The notes: generated by a model from the sequence alone, not told the origin. A DNA stretch of 64,000 nt from Paraburkholderia sp. BCC1884 (GCF_900996225.1 NZ_CAAJGL010000068.1:1364001-1428000); one strand, 5' to 3'; positions 7,907 through 17,508 are shown, counted from the first letter of the stretch. Translations and numbers: made by a program.

Positions 7907-9337
7907 ATGAATGCCACGAACGTACTGTTCATTCTTTCGGACGAACATCAGCACAACCTGATGGGCTGCGCCGGCCACCCGTTCATCAAGACGCCCAATC
8001 TCGACGCGCTGGCCGCGCGCGGCACGCGCTTCAGCAATGCCTATACGCCGTCGCCGATCTGTGTGCCCGCGCGTGCGAGCCTGGCGACGGGCCGCTATGT
8101 GCACGACATCCGTTGCTGGGACAACGCAATCGCTTACGACGGCAGCACGCCGGGCTGGGCGCATTACCTGTCGCGCAACGGCATGATCGCGGACTCCATC
8201 GGCAAACTGCACTACCGGAACGACACGGCGCCCGTGGGCTTGCGTCGTCAGCAGCACGCGGTGCATATTCTCGACGGCATCGGCCAGGTGTGGGGCTCGG
8301 TGCGCGAGCCGATGCCGCGAACCATGGGGCGCTCGCCGCTGTACGACAAGATCGGCCCCGGTCTGTCGAACTACAACCGCTTCGATATGCGCGTGGCCGA
8401 CACGGCCGTTGAATGGCTCGGCGAGCAGGGCGACGGCACGCAGCCCTGGGTGTTGTTCGCGGGTCTGGTGGCGCCGCATTTCCCGCTGATCGTGCCGCAG
8501 GAATATCTCGACCTCTACGATCCCGACACGCTCGATCTGCCGCCGCTACAGCCGTCGAGCGGTTATGTGCGGCATCCTTGGGTAGAGCGCCAGGCGATCC
8601 ATATGGATCACGATGCCGCCATCGGCAGCGACGCCCGCCGCCGGCTCGCGATGGCGTGCTACTTCGCGCTCGTGACGTTTCTCGACGCCCAGGTCGGCAA
8701 GATTCTCCAGGCGCTCAAGGACAACGGGCTCGACGACACGACCACCATCATCTACAGCAGCGATCACGGCGACAACCTCGGCAAGCGCGGCATGTGGAAC
8801 AAATGCCTGATGTACCGCGAATCGACCGGCGTGCCGATGATGATCGCGGGGCCGGGCATTGCGCAAGGCCGCGTATGCGAAACGCCGGTGTCGCTGATCG
8901 ACATTCAGAATACGATTCTGGAGCGCACCGGTTGCGCGTTGCCGGCCGATGCGGGTCCGGGCGAGTCGCTGGTGAAACTCGCCAACTCACCGGATCAGCC
9001 TGGCCGGCTTGCCTTCAGCGAGTACCATGCTGTCGGTTCGGAAAGCGCGGCGTATATGCTCGCGGACGCGGAATACAAGTATCACCATTACGTCGGCTTG
9101 CAGCCCGAGTTGTTCGACCTGCGTCGCGACCCGGAAGAATTGCACGACCTCGCGGGTCTGCCCGAGTACGCGCGGATCGTGGCCCTGTTCGAGAAGCGTC
9201 TGCGTGAATTGCTCGATCCCGAAGGCGTGGACAGGTTGGCGAAAGACGATCAGGCTCGTCTGATCGAGGCGTTCGGTGGCCGGGAGGCGGCACTGAAAAC
9301 CGGCACGCCGGCAGCGACGCCCGTGCCGGTGGAATAA
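7907..9337 (+). CDS. Sulfatase-family hydrolase (arylsulfatase / phosphonate monoester hydrolase-like)
   Basis: This 476-residue protein has the sulfatase signature C52-V-P-A-R, where the Cys is converted to formylglycine, followed by ASLATGRY. Asp12 in FILSDEHQH and SSDHGDNLGKRG supply metal ligands of the alkaline phosphatase fold. No signal peptide is visible, so it probably acts in the cytoplasm. The ATG at 7907 was chosen because homology starts there (NVLFILSDEH). It leads a three-gene set with an MFS transporter and an FAD oxidase, suggesting use of a sulfated or phosphonylated organic compound. The substrate cannot be told from sequence. Confidence 0.85.
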   Translation: MNATNVLFILSDEHQHNLMGCAGHPFIKTPNLDALAARGTRFSNAYTPSPICVPARASLATGRYVHDIRCWDNAIAYDGSTPGWAHYLSRNGMIADSIGKLHYRNDTAPVGLRRQQHAVHILDGIGQVWGSVREPMPRTMGRSPLYDKIGPGLSNYNRFDMRVADTAVEWLGEQGDGTQPWVLFAGLVAPHFPLIVPQEYLDLYDPDTLDLPPLQPSSGYVRHPWVERQAIHMDHDAAIGSDARRRLAMACYFALVTFLDAQVGKILQALKDNGLDDTTTIIYSSDHGDNLGKRGMWNKCLMYRESTGVPMMIAGPGIAQGRVCETPVSLIDIQNTILERTGCALPADAGPGESLVKLANSPDQPGRLAFSEYHAVGSESAAYMLADAEYKYHHYVGLQPELFDLRRDPEELHDLAGLPEYARIVALFEKRLRELLDPEGVDRLAKDDQARLIEAFGGREAALKTGTPAATPVPVE

Positions 9338-9391
9338 CCGTCGGCCGGACGGCCGATGGAACCATAAAAAAATTTCGATGGAGACAACGCG

Positions 9392-10699
9392 ATGGCCTCA
9401 GCAGAACTGGCAGTGACCGCGCATCGGCCGGTCCGCCAAACCCGGTGGAAGACCGTCATTCTCGCGAGCCTGGGCGGTTCGCTGGAGATTTACGACTTCA
9501 TCATCTACGGCGTGTTTGCGCGCGAAATCGCCCGGCAGTTCTTTCCGGCCGCCGATCCTGTCGCTTCGTTGATCAGCACCTTCGGTGTATTCGCCATCGG
9601 CTACGTGTCGAGGCCGCTTGGCGGCATCGTGCTCAGCAGTCTCGGCGACCGGTTCGGACGCCGCCTGGTGTTTCTCGTCTCCGTGCTGGCGATGTCCGCA
9701 TCCACGATCGGCATCGGCCTGATTCCGGGGTATGCGTCCATCGGCGTCATGGCGCCGGTGTTGCTGATCCTGCTGCGTCTTGCGCAAGGCTTTTTTCTCG
9801 CGGGTGAACTGCCGTGCTCGATCACGTACGTCGTCGAGGAAATCCCGCAACGCGCGAGTCTCGTGAGCGGGTTGGTGATTTTCTGCCTGAACTCGGGCGT
9901 GTTGACGGCCACACTCATCAGCCTCGCACTGCATGCGGGTTTGAGCGCGGAGGCGGTGTTGTCGTTCGGCTGGCGGATCGCCTTTATCTTCGGCGGCGTG
10001 ATCGGGCTGGTGTCGTACTGGCTGCGCACGTCGCTCGAGGAATCCACGGAATTTCAGCGCCTGCGCAGCCATAAGGTCAAGCGTCCGTTCCGGATGGTGC
10101 TCACGGACTATCCGAAGCAGGTGGCGGTGGGCGTGGGTGTCGCGGGCATCGTCAATGCGTCGAACACTCTGCTGTTCGTGGTGTTGCCTTCTTATATGAC
10201 CACCGTGCTGCATGTTTCGCCGAGTCTGGCGAGCGCGGGCCAGAATCTCGGTATCGCGACCATGTCCGCCTCGCTGCTGTTTTTTGCATGGATCGGCGAT
10301 CGCGTGGCATCGCGTCACTGGCATCGGATCGGTTCGATTCTCATGCTGGTGGGCAGCTATCCGTTCTACCGGCTGATCGCCGATCATCAGATCGACCCGC
10401 TCGTCGCGTTCGTGGTGATCGGCTTCGTCGGCGGACTCGTGAACGGTTCCTATGCGTATCTGCTGGCGGATCTGTTTCCGACGCCGGTACGCTTCAGCGG
10501 CATTGCGTTGTCGCTCAATCTGGCGACCGTGATTTTCACGGGCATTACGCCGCTGCTGGTGACACAATTGCTGCACAAGACGGGTTCGACGGCAGCGCCA
10601 GGTTTGTATCTGACGGGCGTGGCATTGATCGCGCTCGTGGCGGGGTGGGCATTGAAACGCTTTGGCGGCCAGCTTGCTTACGCCGCCGACAAGGCCTGA
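9392..10699 (+). CDS. MFS transporter (metabolite:H+ symporter type)
   Basis: The 435-residue protein has twelve predicted helices and the MFS loop motif GDRFGRRLVF. The beginning LASLGGSLEIYDFIIYGVFA is typical of the metabolite:H+ symporter family (ProP, KgtP, ShiA relatives). It lies 54 bases after the sulfatase gene and 28 bases before the FAD oxidase gene, on the same strand. It is therefore the likely importer for that small catabolic operon. The substrate is unknown. Confidence 0.82.
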   Translation: MASAELAVTAHRPVRQTRWKTVILASLGGSLEIYDFIIYGVFAREIARQFFPAADPVASLISTFGVFAIGYVSRPLGGIVLSSLGDRFGRRLVFLVSVLAMSASTIGIGLIPGYASIGVMAPVLLILLRLAQGFFLAGELPCSITYVVEEIPQRASLVSGLVIFCLNSGVLTATLISLALHAGLSAEAVLSFGWRIAFIFGGVIGLVSYWLRTSLEESTEFQRLRSHKVKRPFRMVLTDYPKQVAVGVGVAGIVNASNTLLFVVLPSYMTTVLHVSPSLASAGQNLGIATMSASLLFFAWIGDRVASRHWHRIGSILMLVGSYPFYRLIADHQIDPLVAFVVIGFVGGLVNGSYAYLLADLFPTPVRFSGIALSLNLATVIFTGITPLLVTQLLHKTGSTAAPGLYLTGVALIALVAGWALKRFGGQLAYAADKA

Positions 10700-10727
10700 T
10701 CGTTAGACCACACGACACACACACGAC

Positions 10728-12152
10728 ATGACTGATTTGCAACGGACACTCATCGAACAACTCGGCGATCAATGCGTGTCGCTCGACCCGGGCGTGCTCG
10801 ACGCGCACGCGGGCGACTGGAGCGACGCAGCAAAACACCGGCCACTGCTCGTGCTGACGCCGCGCACGCCGGCGGACGTGGCGCGCGCGCTCGGCGTGCT
10901 GTCGACCCTCAAGCAGAAGGTCGTCGTGCAGGGCGGCCTCACGGGACTCGCGGGCGGCGCGACGCCGCAAGCCGGCGAAGTCGCGATGTCGCTCGCGAAG
11001 ATGAACGCGATCGAAGCATTCGACGAAGTCGGCGGCACGATTACGGTTCAGGCTGGTCTGACACTCGAGCAATTGCAGACGCACGTGGAAGCACAAGGCT
11101 GGTTCTTTCCGCTCGATCTCGGCGCGCGTGGCTCATGCCAGGTCGGCGGCAATGCGGCGACGAATGCGGGCGGCAATCGCGTCGTGCGCTTTGGCGTGAT
11201 GCGCGACCTGATCCTCGGCATGGAAGTGGCGCTCGCCGATGGCACTGTCCTCACGATGATGAACAAGGTCACCAAGAACACGACCGGCATCGACCTGAAG
11301 CAACTGTTCATTGGCTCGGAAGGCCTGCTCGGCGTCATCACGCGGCTCGTGCTCAAGCTGGAGCCGAAGCCCGGCGTGACGAATACGGCGCTCTGCGCAC
11401 TCGCTTCGTTCGACGCCGCCACGCATCTGCTGAAAGAGTTGCGCCGCCGTTTGCCGGCGTTGTCGTCGTTCGAATTGATGTGGGACGACTTCATGGATGC
11501 GGCGATGGACATCGGCGGCCTGAAGGCGCCGTTTGCCGAACGCTCGCCGGTGTACGTGCTGGTCGAAACCCTGGGCGGTTCGGAAGCAGGCGAGCGTCGC
11601 GCGTTGGAAGAGGTGCTGGAATACGCGCTGGAAAACGCCATCGTGAACGACGTGATCGTTGCGCAATCGCTCGACCATGCGCGTCAACTGTGGGCGTATC
11701 GCGAAACGGTGGGGGAGTTGCTGGGCCGCCTGAAGCCACACGCGGCCTTCGACGTCGGCCTGCCGATGATCGCAATGGACCGCTTCGTCACGACGATGAA
11801 AGCGGCGCTGCAAGAGCGTTTCCCACAGCAGACGCATCTGTTCTTCGGCCATCTGGGCGATGGCAATCTGCATCTGCTCTCCGGTCCCTATGCCGACGCC
11901 GCCGCGCTTTACGAAGTCGAAAAAATCGTCTATGCGCAGGTGCAGGCGTGCGATGGCTGCATTTCAGCCGAACATGGCATCGGCGTGGTCAAGCAGGACT
12001 TTCTGCCATTGAGCCGCTCATCCGCGGAGATCGAACTGATGCGAAAACTCAAGGCATTGCTCGATCCCAGCGGAATCCTGAACGACGCGCGGGTGATCGC
12101 GCCGGACAACCTGTACGGCGGCGCCGGTCACCCACCATCCGCGCCGCACTGA
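10728..12152 (+). CDS. FAD-binding 2-hydroxy acid oxidase/dehydrogenase (GlcD / D-lactate dehydrogenase family)
   Basis: This 474-residue flavoprotein has a PCMH-type FAD domain (GGLTGLAGGATP, CQVGGNAATNAGGNRVVRFG, GSEGLLGVITRLVLKLEPKP). Its C-terminal FAD-oxidase domain contains LFFGHLGDGNLHLL and CISAEHGIGVVKQDFL. Relatives oxidise D-2-hydroxy acids such as glycolate, D-lactate or D-2-hydroxyglutarate. It is the third gene of the sulfatase-MFS set, so it may oxidise the product of that pathway (inference). Its stop lies only 5 bases from the stop of the convergent porin gene. Confidence 0.85.
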   Translation: MTDLQRTLIEQLGDQCVSLDPGVLDAHAGDWSDAAKHRPLLVLTPRTPADVARALGVLSTLKQKVVVQGGLTGLAGGATPQAGEVAMSLAKMNAIEAFDEVGGTITVQAGLTLEQLQTHVEAQGWFFPLDLGARGSCQVGGNAATNAGGNRVVRFGVMRDLILGMEVALADGTVLTMMNKVTKNTTGIDLKQLFIGSEGLLGVITRLVLKLEPKPGVTNTALCALASFDAATHLLKELRRRLPALSSFELMWDDFMDAAMDIGGLKAPFAERSPVYVLVETLGGSEAGERRALEEVLEYALENAIVNDVIVAQSLDHARQLWAYRETVGELLGRLKPHAAFDVGLPMIAMDRFVTTMKAALQERFPQQTHLFFGHLGDGNLHLLSGPYADAAALYEVEKIVYAQVQACDGCISAEHGIGVVKQDFLPLSRSSAEIELMRKLKALLDPSGILNDARVIAPDNLYGGAGHPPSAPH

Positions 12153-12157
12153 CTCGC

Positions 12158-13351
12158 TCAGAACTTCTGGCGCAGGCCGATGCTGACGATCGCTTGCGAC
12201 TGCGTGGCGGCCGAGTGGCTATTGCCTTTGTCGCTGACCGAGGCGGTGGCCGCGACCGGTGTGCCGAGGGCGTTCAGCGTGTCGCCGGAAGCGTGCTGAT
12301 AGCCGCCCATCAGGTAGAGCGCCGTGCGCTTGGAGAAGTTGTACTGTCCGCCGAGCGTGACGTTGTGATACTGCGCACGATCGTCCACGCCATCCACTTC
12401 GCCGCCGCGCGTGTAGCTGTAACCGGCGAACAGTTGCACGGCCGGCGAGAGAGTCCACTGACCGAACATCCCCGCGATGTTGAAGGTGGCGTGCCCCTTG
12501 AAGAGCGAGTCCGCGCCCGAGCGGTACTGCACGTTGCTGTAGTTCACACCGACGATCGCCGGGCCGACGCTATATGTCGCGCCCGCGCCGATGATCTGCT
12601 GCGATTGGGCGCTCGCATAGCCTTCGTTGATCGACGAATTGAACAGACCGTCGTCCGTGCTGTTCCACTTGCCGTTGGTGGCGTCCTGCGGGCCGCTCTT
12701 GCTGTTGTCGGAGCGCTCGTAACCCACCCCCACGTTCAGCGGACCGTTGCCGTAGCCCGCGCCCACGCTCCACGTGTTCTGCTGCTTCAGGCTGCCGGGT
12801 TGGCCGCCGAAGCCGTACAACGCGCCGAAGGTGAAGCCCGAGTAGTTGGCGCTGGTGTACTTGACGGAGTTGTTCACGCGCGCGGTCTGATCGAGATCGT
12901 CGATGTCGCCCGGATGCGCGCCATAGCCGCCGACCAGTGCGACCGGCGAGACCGGCGCGACGAAGTCGTTCAGCGAAGTGTACTGGCGGCCGAGTGTGAC
13001 CGTGCCGTACTGCGTGCTGCCGATCCCCGCGAATGCCTGACGGCCGAAGAGGCCGCCATTCTGGCCAGTCTTGCCGTTCGTGATGTCGAAACCGTCTTCG
13101 AGCAGGAACAGCGCGCGCAGACCGCCGCCCAGGTCCTCCTGTCCCTTGATGCCCCAGCGGCTGCCGGAGAGGTTGCCGCTCGTCGCCGCCACGTTCGAGT
13201 GGCCGCTGTAGTTGCCGGCCGTGCCGGTGCGTTCATTGCTGCGGTACGTGACGCCCGCGTCGACGATGCCGTACAGCGTCACCGAACTCTGCGCGGACGC
13301 AATGCCGGCGAAAGACAACAACAGGGGGGCGGCAATCCATGGCTTTTTCAT
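12158..13351 (-). CDS. Gram-negative type (OmpC-like) porin
   Basis: This 397-residue outer-membrane protein has a signal peptide (MKKPWIAAPLLLSFAGIASA) followed by QSSVTLYGIVDAGVTY, then GSRWGIKGQEDLGGG and LFGRQAFAGIG. It ends in GLRQKF with the terminal Phe signal. It is a distinct paralogue of the porin at 3.9-5.1 kb. It lies downstream of the three-subunit dehydrogenase genes on the same strand, separated by 186 bases, and may serve that periplasmic oxidation system. Confidence 0.92.
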   Translation of the reverse strand: MKKPWIAAPLLLSFAGIASAQSSVTLYGIVDAGVTYRSNERTGTAGNYSGHSNVAATSGNLSGSRWGIKGQEDLGGGLRALFLLEDGFDITNGKTGQNGGLFGRQAFAGIGSTQYGTVTLGRQYTSLNDFVAPVSPVALVGGYGAHPGDIDDLDQTARVNNSVKYTSANYSGFTFGALYGFGGQPGSLKQQNTWSVGAGYGNGPLNVGVGYERSDNSKSGPQDATNGKWNSTDDGLFNSSINEGYASAQSQQIIGAGATYSVGPAIVGVNYSNVQYRSGADSLFKGHATFNIAGMFGQWTLSPAVQLFAGYSYTRGGEVDGVDDRAQYHNVTLGGQYNFSKRTALYLMGGYQHASGDTLNALGTPVAATASVSDKGNSHSAATQSQAIVSIGLRQKF

Positions 13352-13503
13352 CGTGGTAATAGCTCGGTTGAAACGTCTATTTCAGGTCGCCTGACTGGCG
13401 ATCTCTCGTTTTTTCCGCCCACACGCCGACCGCTCCTGAACCAGGGGGCGGTCTTGCGTGGTGCGGGGGAAGCGGGGTTCACGCCGGCATGCGCGTGATC
13501 GGT

Positions 13504-13551
13504 GGTTCAGCGGTTCAGCGGTTCAGTGACTCAGCGCTCAGTGACTCAGCG
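13504..13551. repeat. Short tandem repeats at the 3' end of the cytochrome c gene
   Basis: GGTTCAGC occurs at 13504-13511 and 13512-13519, then as GGTTCAGT at 13520-13527. The 14-mer TCAGTGACTCAGCG occurs at 13523-13536 and again at 13538-13551, a period of 15. The cytochrome stop codon lies in the second copy, so the last residues (SLSH) are encoded by repeat DNA. Slippage by one 15-nt unit would leave the frame intact. Confidence 0.8.
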
Positions 13552-14923
13552 ACGCCCCCGGCGGCATCTCGGGCGCATGCACCGTGACGGTCTTGCGGAC
13601 CTTCGCGACATCGGCGGCGCTGACGGTCGAGCCGGTGTTGCCCCAACTGGTGCGCACGAAGTTCGTCACATCCGCGACTTCCTGATCGTTCAGCCGCCAG
13701 CCGAATGCCGGCATCGTGAACGAGGAGGGCGCCGTCTTCGTGCCTTCGAGCGTGTTGCCGGTGAGCATCACGTGAATCAGCGAGGTCGGGTCCTTACCCT
13801 GCACCACAGGGTTGCCGCCGAGTGCCGGGAACACGCGGTTGTAGCCGTGGCCGTCGCTACGGTGGCAGGCCGTGCAGCTGTCGCGATAGACCGCCGCGCC
13901 GGGCGCATTGGCGTCGCCGGTGCGCAACGCGCGGGCGGCCGTGTCGTCGTACACGTACGGTGTTTCCTGCGGATCGTTCGACGGCAACGTCTTCAGATAA
14001 CGCGCGATCGCAGTGAGATCGGCGTCGCTCATGTGCTGCATGCTGTGCTGCACGACGTCGGTCATGCCGCCGAAGGCCGCGCTATGTTGTGTGCGTCCGG
14101 TCTTCAGGAACTGCACGAGATCGGCCTCGGTCCACGTGCCGATGCCGGTGCGTGGATTGCCGCGCAGGCTCGACGGAACCCAGCCGTCGATCGGCGCACC
14201 GCCGGCGAGAAACTGCGTGCCGTCGAGATCGCTCAACGCGTGCTCCTGCATCGTTACCGCGCGTGGCGTGTGGCACGCACCGCAGTGGCCGAGCCCTTGC
14301 ACGAGATAGGCGCCGCGTGCAACTACCGGATCGCTGTAGTGCTGCGCGTCGAACGTGGCCGGCGCCGGCGCGAACATGTGCCGCCAGATGCCGAGCGGCC
14401 AGCGCATCGACAGCGGCCAGACGATATCGACCGCGCGATTGCCCTGAGCAACCGGCGCGACGCCGTGCGAAAAGTACGCATACAGCGCGTGCATGTCGGC
14501 TTCACTCAAACGCGCATACGACGGGTACGGCATGGCCGGATATAGCGTGTCGCCATTCGGCTTCACGCCGGCTCGCACCGCGCGGTCGAACTGCGCGAAC
14601 GTCCACGCGCCGATGCCGGTGTTGCGATCCGGCGTGATGTTGGTCGAGTAGATCGCGCCGATCGGCGTGTCGAACTTCAGGCCGCCCGCGAACGGTTTGC
14701 CCGAAGGCGTCGAGTGACAGGCGATACAGTCGCCGGCGCGCGCGAGGTATTCGCCGTGGGCAATCAGCGCCGCATCGGATTGTGCTTGCGCTTGCGTTCC
14801 GGCAGCAGCTGGGGTTGCGGCCTTCACGGCGAGCGGCGCGCTCAGGGTGGCAGCCGCGCACAACGAAGCCGCGCCCGCACGTTTGAGTGCCCGCGCGAGG
14901 CGTTGGATATCGATCTTCTTCAT
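13538..14923 (-). CDS. Tri-haem cytochrome c subunit of membrane-bound dehydrogenase
   Basis: The 461-residue protein starts with a signal peptide (ASLCAAATLSAPLAVKA) and has three CxxCH haem sites: CIACH, CGACH and CTACH, each in a cytochrome c domain. This is the electron-accepting subunit of gluconate 2-dehydrogenase, sorbitol or alcohol dehydrogenase complexes, which pass electrons from the flavin subunit to ubiquinone in the inner membrane. The ATG at 14923 overlaps the stop of the GMC gene (ATGA). A longer reading frame to 15508 exists but runs antiphase into the GMC gene. Confidence 0.92.
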   Translation of the reverse strand: MKKIDIQRLARALKRAGAASLCAAATLSAPLAVKAATPAAAGTQAQAQSDAALIAHGEYLARAGDCIACHSTPSGKPFAGGLKFDTPIGAIYSTNITPDRNTGIGAWTFAQFDRAVRAGVKPNGDTLYPAMPYPSYARLSEADMHALYAYFSHGVAPVAQGNRAVDIVWPLSMRWPLGIWRHMFAPAPATFDAQHYSDPVVARGAYLVQGLGHCGACHTPRAVTMQEHALSDLDGTQFLAGGAPIDGWVPSSLRGNPRTGIGTWTEADLVQFLKTGRTQHSAAFGGMTDVVQHSMQHMSDADLTAIARYLKTLPSNDPQETPYVYDDTAARALRTGDANAPGAAVYRDSCTACHRSDGHGYNRVFPALGGNPVVQGKDPTSLIHVMLTGNTLEGTKTAPSSFTMPAFGWRLNDQEVADVTNFVRTSWGNTGSTVSAADVAKVRKTVTVHAPEMPPGASLSH

Positions 14924-16698
14924 GCGCTCACCAGCGGCCCGGGGTTCTTCAAATACTGCTCGCGAATCGCTTTCGCCGACCAGTAAGCCAGCGCCGCGAC
15001 GAGGCCGGTCGGGTTGTAGCCGATGCCCTGCGGAAACGCGGATGCGCCCATCACGAATACGTTGTGTACGTCCCAGCTTTGCAGATAGCGATTCAGCACG
15101 CTGGTTTTCGGATCGGTGCCCATCACCGCGCCACCGACGAGGTGAGTGGTCTGATAGCGACGCGAATCGAAGTGCGCGCCGAATTCGCGCGTGTAGACGT
15201 TGATCGCTTTGGGTCCCATCTGCTGTGCGATCCTGTGCATCTGACCGGTCACGTAGCGGGCCATCCTGATGTCGTTGTCCTTCCAGTCGAAGGTCATGCG
15301 CAACAGCGGCTGGCCGTACGAATCGCGATAAGTCGGATCGAGATCGAGGAACACATCGCGGTACGACATGTTGGAACCGTGCGCGTCCATCGAAATGGTA
15401 TGCGCGTAGTGGTCCTTCACGGACTTCTTCCAGTCCGAGCCCCAGTTCGGCGTGCCGGCCGGCGTGGCGATACCGCTCACCGGCTTGGTGCCCGCCTGGT
15501 TCACCCACAACGGCGAGCCGCCGACGAAACCGAGCGGCCCGTGATCGAAGTTGTCGGCGTTGAAGTCGTCCACCGCGACGCCGTTGCCGCCCGCACCGAT
15601 GAACGGATTGGTGAAGGTGTCCTTGTCGAAGAACGCCGTGATGGTCGAGAGGTTCTGGTATGCGAAATTGCGGCCGACCACGCCTTCGCCCGAGAGCGGA
15701 TCATACGGCTTGCCGATGCCCGAGAGCAGCAGCAGATGCACGTTGTGATACTGGAATGCCGCAACGATCACGAGATCGGCAGGCTGGAACACTTCGTTGC
15801 CCGCCGGATCGACATAGGTCACGCCCCTGGCGCGCTTTTTCGTGTCGTCGAGTTCGACGCGCAGCACGTGGCAACGCGAACGCAATTCGAAATTCGGCAA
15901 CGGTTTCAGCGCGGGCAGAATGTTCAGGTTCGGCGACGCCTTCGAATACATGTAGCACGCGTAGCCGCTGCAGAAGCCGCAGAAATTGCACGGGCCCATC
16001 TGCACGCCGTACGGATTCGTGTACGGACCCGAGGTATTCGCCGAAGGCAAACGGTACGGGTGCAGGCCGAGTTCGCTGGCGGCCTTGCCGAAACGCTCGG
16101 CGGAATAGGTGTTCAACTGCGCGGCAAGCGGAAAATTATCGCTGCGCGGCGCTTCGAACACATTGCCGTCGCCGACCACCTTGCCGTCGACCTTGTAGGC
16201 CTGCCCCGAAGTGCCGAACACTTTTTCGGCGAAGTCGAAATGAGGCTCGAGTTCTTCGTAGCTGACGCCGTAATCCTGGATCGTCATGCCTTCGGGAATG
16301 AACTTCTTGCCGTAGCGTTCTTCGTAATGGCTGCGCAGGCGCAGCTCCTCTGGCGTGATGCGGAAATGCACGCCCGACCAGTGCAGGCCCGCGCCGCCGA
16401 CACCTTCGCCCGGCAGAAACGCCGCGAGCTGCCGATAGGGCAACGCGGTTTGCGTGACGTCGTGACGGATCGAAACCGTGGTCTTCGAGAGATCGAGGAA
16501 CAGCTTCTTGCGGACGTTGTAGGTCAGTTCGTCGATGGTGTTCGGATACGCGCCGTCCGGATAGGTGTCGCGATACTCGCCGCGCTCGAGCGCGACCACG
16601 TTCAGACCGGCCTCGGTGAGTTCCTTCGCCAGGATTGCCCCGGTCCAGCCGAAGCCGACGATGACCGCGTCGACGTGCGGTTTGGTCTGGTTGGACAT
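14920..16698 (-). CDS. GMC-family FAD dehydrogenase, large subunit (gluconate 2-dehydrogenase-like)
   Basis: This 592-residue flavoprotein has the ADP-binding motif VDAVIVGFGWTGAILAKEL near the N-terminus, followed by ALERG. It has GMC-type middle segments (LPGEGVGGAGLHWSGVHF) and a C-terminal NPTGLVAALAYWSAK. It is the catalytic subunit that oxidises a sugar, sugar acid or polyol in the periplasm. It has no signal peptide of its own, so it is probably exported with the Tat-targeted small subunit. It overlaps the neighbouring genes by 1 and 4 bases in a tight operon. Confidence 0.9.
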   Translation of the reverse strand: MSNQTKPHVDAVIVGFGWTGAILAKELTEAGLNVVALERGEYRDTYPDGAYPNTIDELTYNVRKKLFLDLSKTTVSIRHDVTQTALPYRQLAAFLPGEGVGGAGLHWSGVHFRITPEELRLRSHYEERYGKKFIPEGMTIQDYGVSYEELEPHFDFAEKVFGTSGQAYKVDGKVVGDGNVFEAPRSDNFPLAAQLNTYSAERFGKAASELGLHPYRLPSANTSGPYTNPYGVQMGPCNFCGFCSGYACYMYSKASPNLNILPALKPLPNFELRSRCHVLRVELDDTKKRARGVTYVDPAGNEVFQPADLVIVAAFQYHNVHLLLLSGIGKPYDPLSGEGVVGRNFAYQNLSTITAFFDKDTFTNPFIGAGGNGVAVDDFNADNFDHGPLGFVGGSPLWVNQAGTKPVSGIATPAGTPNWGSDWKKSVKDHYAHTISMDAHGSNMSYRDVFLDLDPTYRDSYGQPLLRMTFDWKDNDIRMARYVTGQMHRIAQQMGPKAINVYTREFGAHFDSRRYQTTHLVGGAVMGTDPKTSVLNRYLQSWDVHNVFVMGASAFPQGIGYNPTGLVAALAYWSAKAIREQYLKNPGPLVSA

Positions 16699-17432
16699 CA
16701 GGTGCGCTTTCCTTCGATCGACACGGGGCCATACGGGTAGGCCGCGCCGTTCTGATTGACGAAGTCCATGAAATCGGCGCGCGCGCCCGGGAAGCCGATC
16801 ATTTTCCAGCTGCCCATGTCGCGATTGCCGCCGTGGATCGGGTCGCTGAAGTAGCCTTCGCGGGTGTTCTGTAGCAGCTGCGCAAAGAACACATTGGCCG
16901 GCACATCGGCGAGTTCGATCCTGTCGTTTTCCAGCGCGCCGAGCACGGTGTCGCGGGTCGGCGCGTCGAGGGCGTCGAAGGCGTGGCCGTAGGTCTTCAC
17001 GCTGTACGCATTGACCGACGCGATGCCGAGCCGGTACAGATCGCGCGGCACGAGCTTCAGCTGATAGCCGAGCTCGGGCACGCCTTGCGCGAACGGTCCT
17101 TGCATGTACCAGAGCGCGCCGTGCGCATACGGCGTCTCCATCTGACGATCGATGAATTCGGGCACGCCTGCATCCAGCGCGCCGGGGCCTTCGCTATCGG
17201 CGGGAATCAGACGGTCCACGGCAGCATGGATGAACGCCCATTCCTTTGCGTCGAAGAAAGTCGGCTTGTAGTCGACGCCGCTTGCACGGGCCGCCGATGG
17301 GCTTTCGCCCGAACCGGCGGTGGCCGTGGTCGACGATGGCTTCACTTCGCAGCCGGCGAGCGTGCCGGCCGGAACCAGCGCGATGGCCGTGCGCAGAAAG
17401 CCGCGGCGAGAGCTGAGTGGGGATTGGGACAT
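16698..17432 (-). CDS. Gluconate 2-dehydrogenase subunit 3 family protein (Tat-exported small subunit)
   Basis: The 244-residue protein has a twin-arginine signal (SSRRGFLRTAIALVPAGTLA) followed by a Cys, so it may also be a lipoprotein. The remainder (AAVDRLIPADSEGPGALDAG, GYFSDPIHGGNRDMGSWKMIGFPG) is typical of subunit 3 of FAD/cytochrome dehydrogenases. It is needed for export and maturation of the large subunit. It is the first gene of the operon, and the operator-like palindrome lies about 80 bases upstream. Confidence 0.9.
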   Translation of the reverse strand: MSQSPLSSRRGFLRTAIALVPAGTLAGCEVKPSSTTATAGSGESPSAARASGVDYKPTFFDAKEWAFIHAAVDRLIPADSEGPGALDAGVPEFIDRQMETPYAHGALWYMQGPFAQGVPELGYQLKLVPRDLYRLGIASVNAYSVKTYGHAFDALDAPTRDTVLGALENDRIELADVPANVFFAQLLQNTREGYFSDPIHGGNRDMGSWKMIGFPGARADFMDFVNQNGAAYPYGPVSIEGKRT

Positions 17433-17508
17433 GGGGTTCTGTTTACCGGGTGGGAGCGCTCAGTGTGCTCCTGAAAACTTGTCGTTGGTACGTCGGCGCC
17501 ATCGTAAA

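Noticed and set aside
10772..13498. Plus-strand frame of 908 codons spanning FAD oxidase and porin genes
   Set aside because: It is a frame-shifted shadow of the FAD oxidase continuing antisense through the porin gene.
13538..15508. Longer minus-strand reading of the cytochrome c gene (656 residues)
   Set aside because: The extra N-terminal part is antiphase to the GMC gene; the signal peptide and ATGA overlap fix the start at 14923.
14887..16740. Plus-strand frame of 617 codons opposite the GMC dehydrogenase
   Set aside because: It is a shadow of the GMC gene with low-complexity Arg/His/Val content and no independent ribosome binding site or domain.
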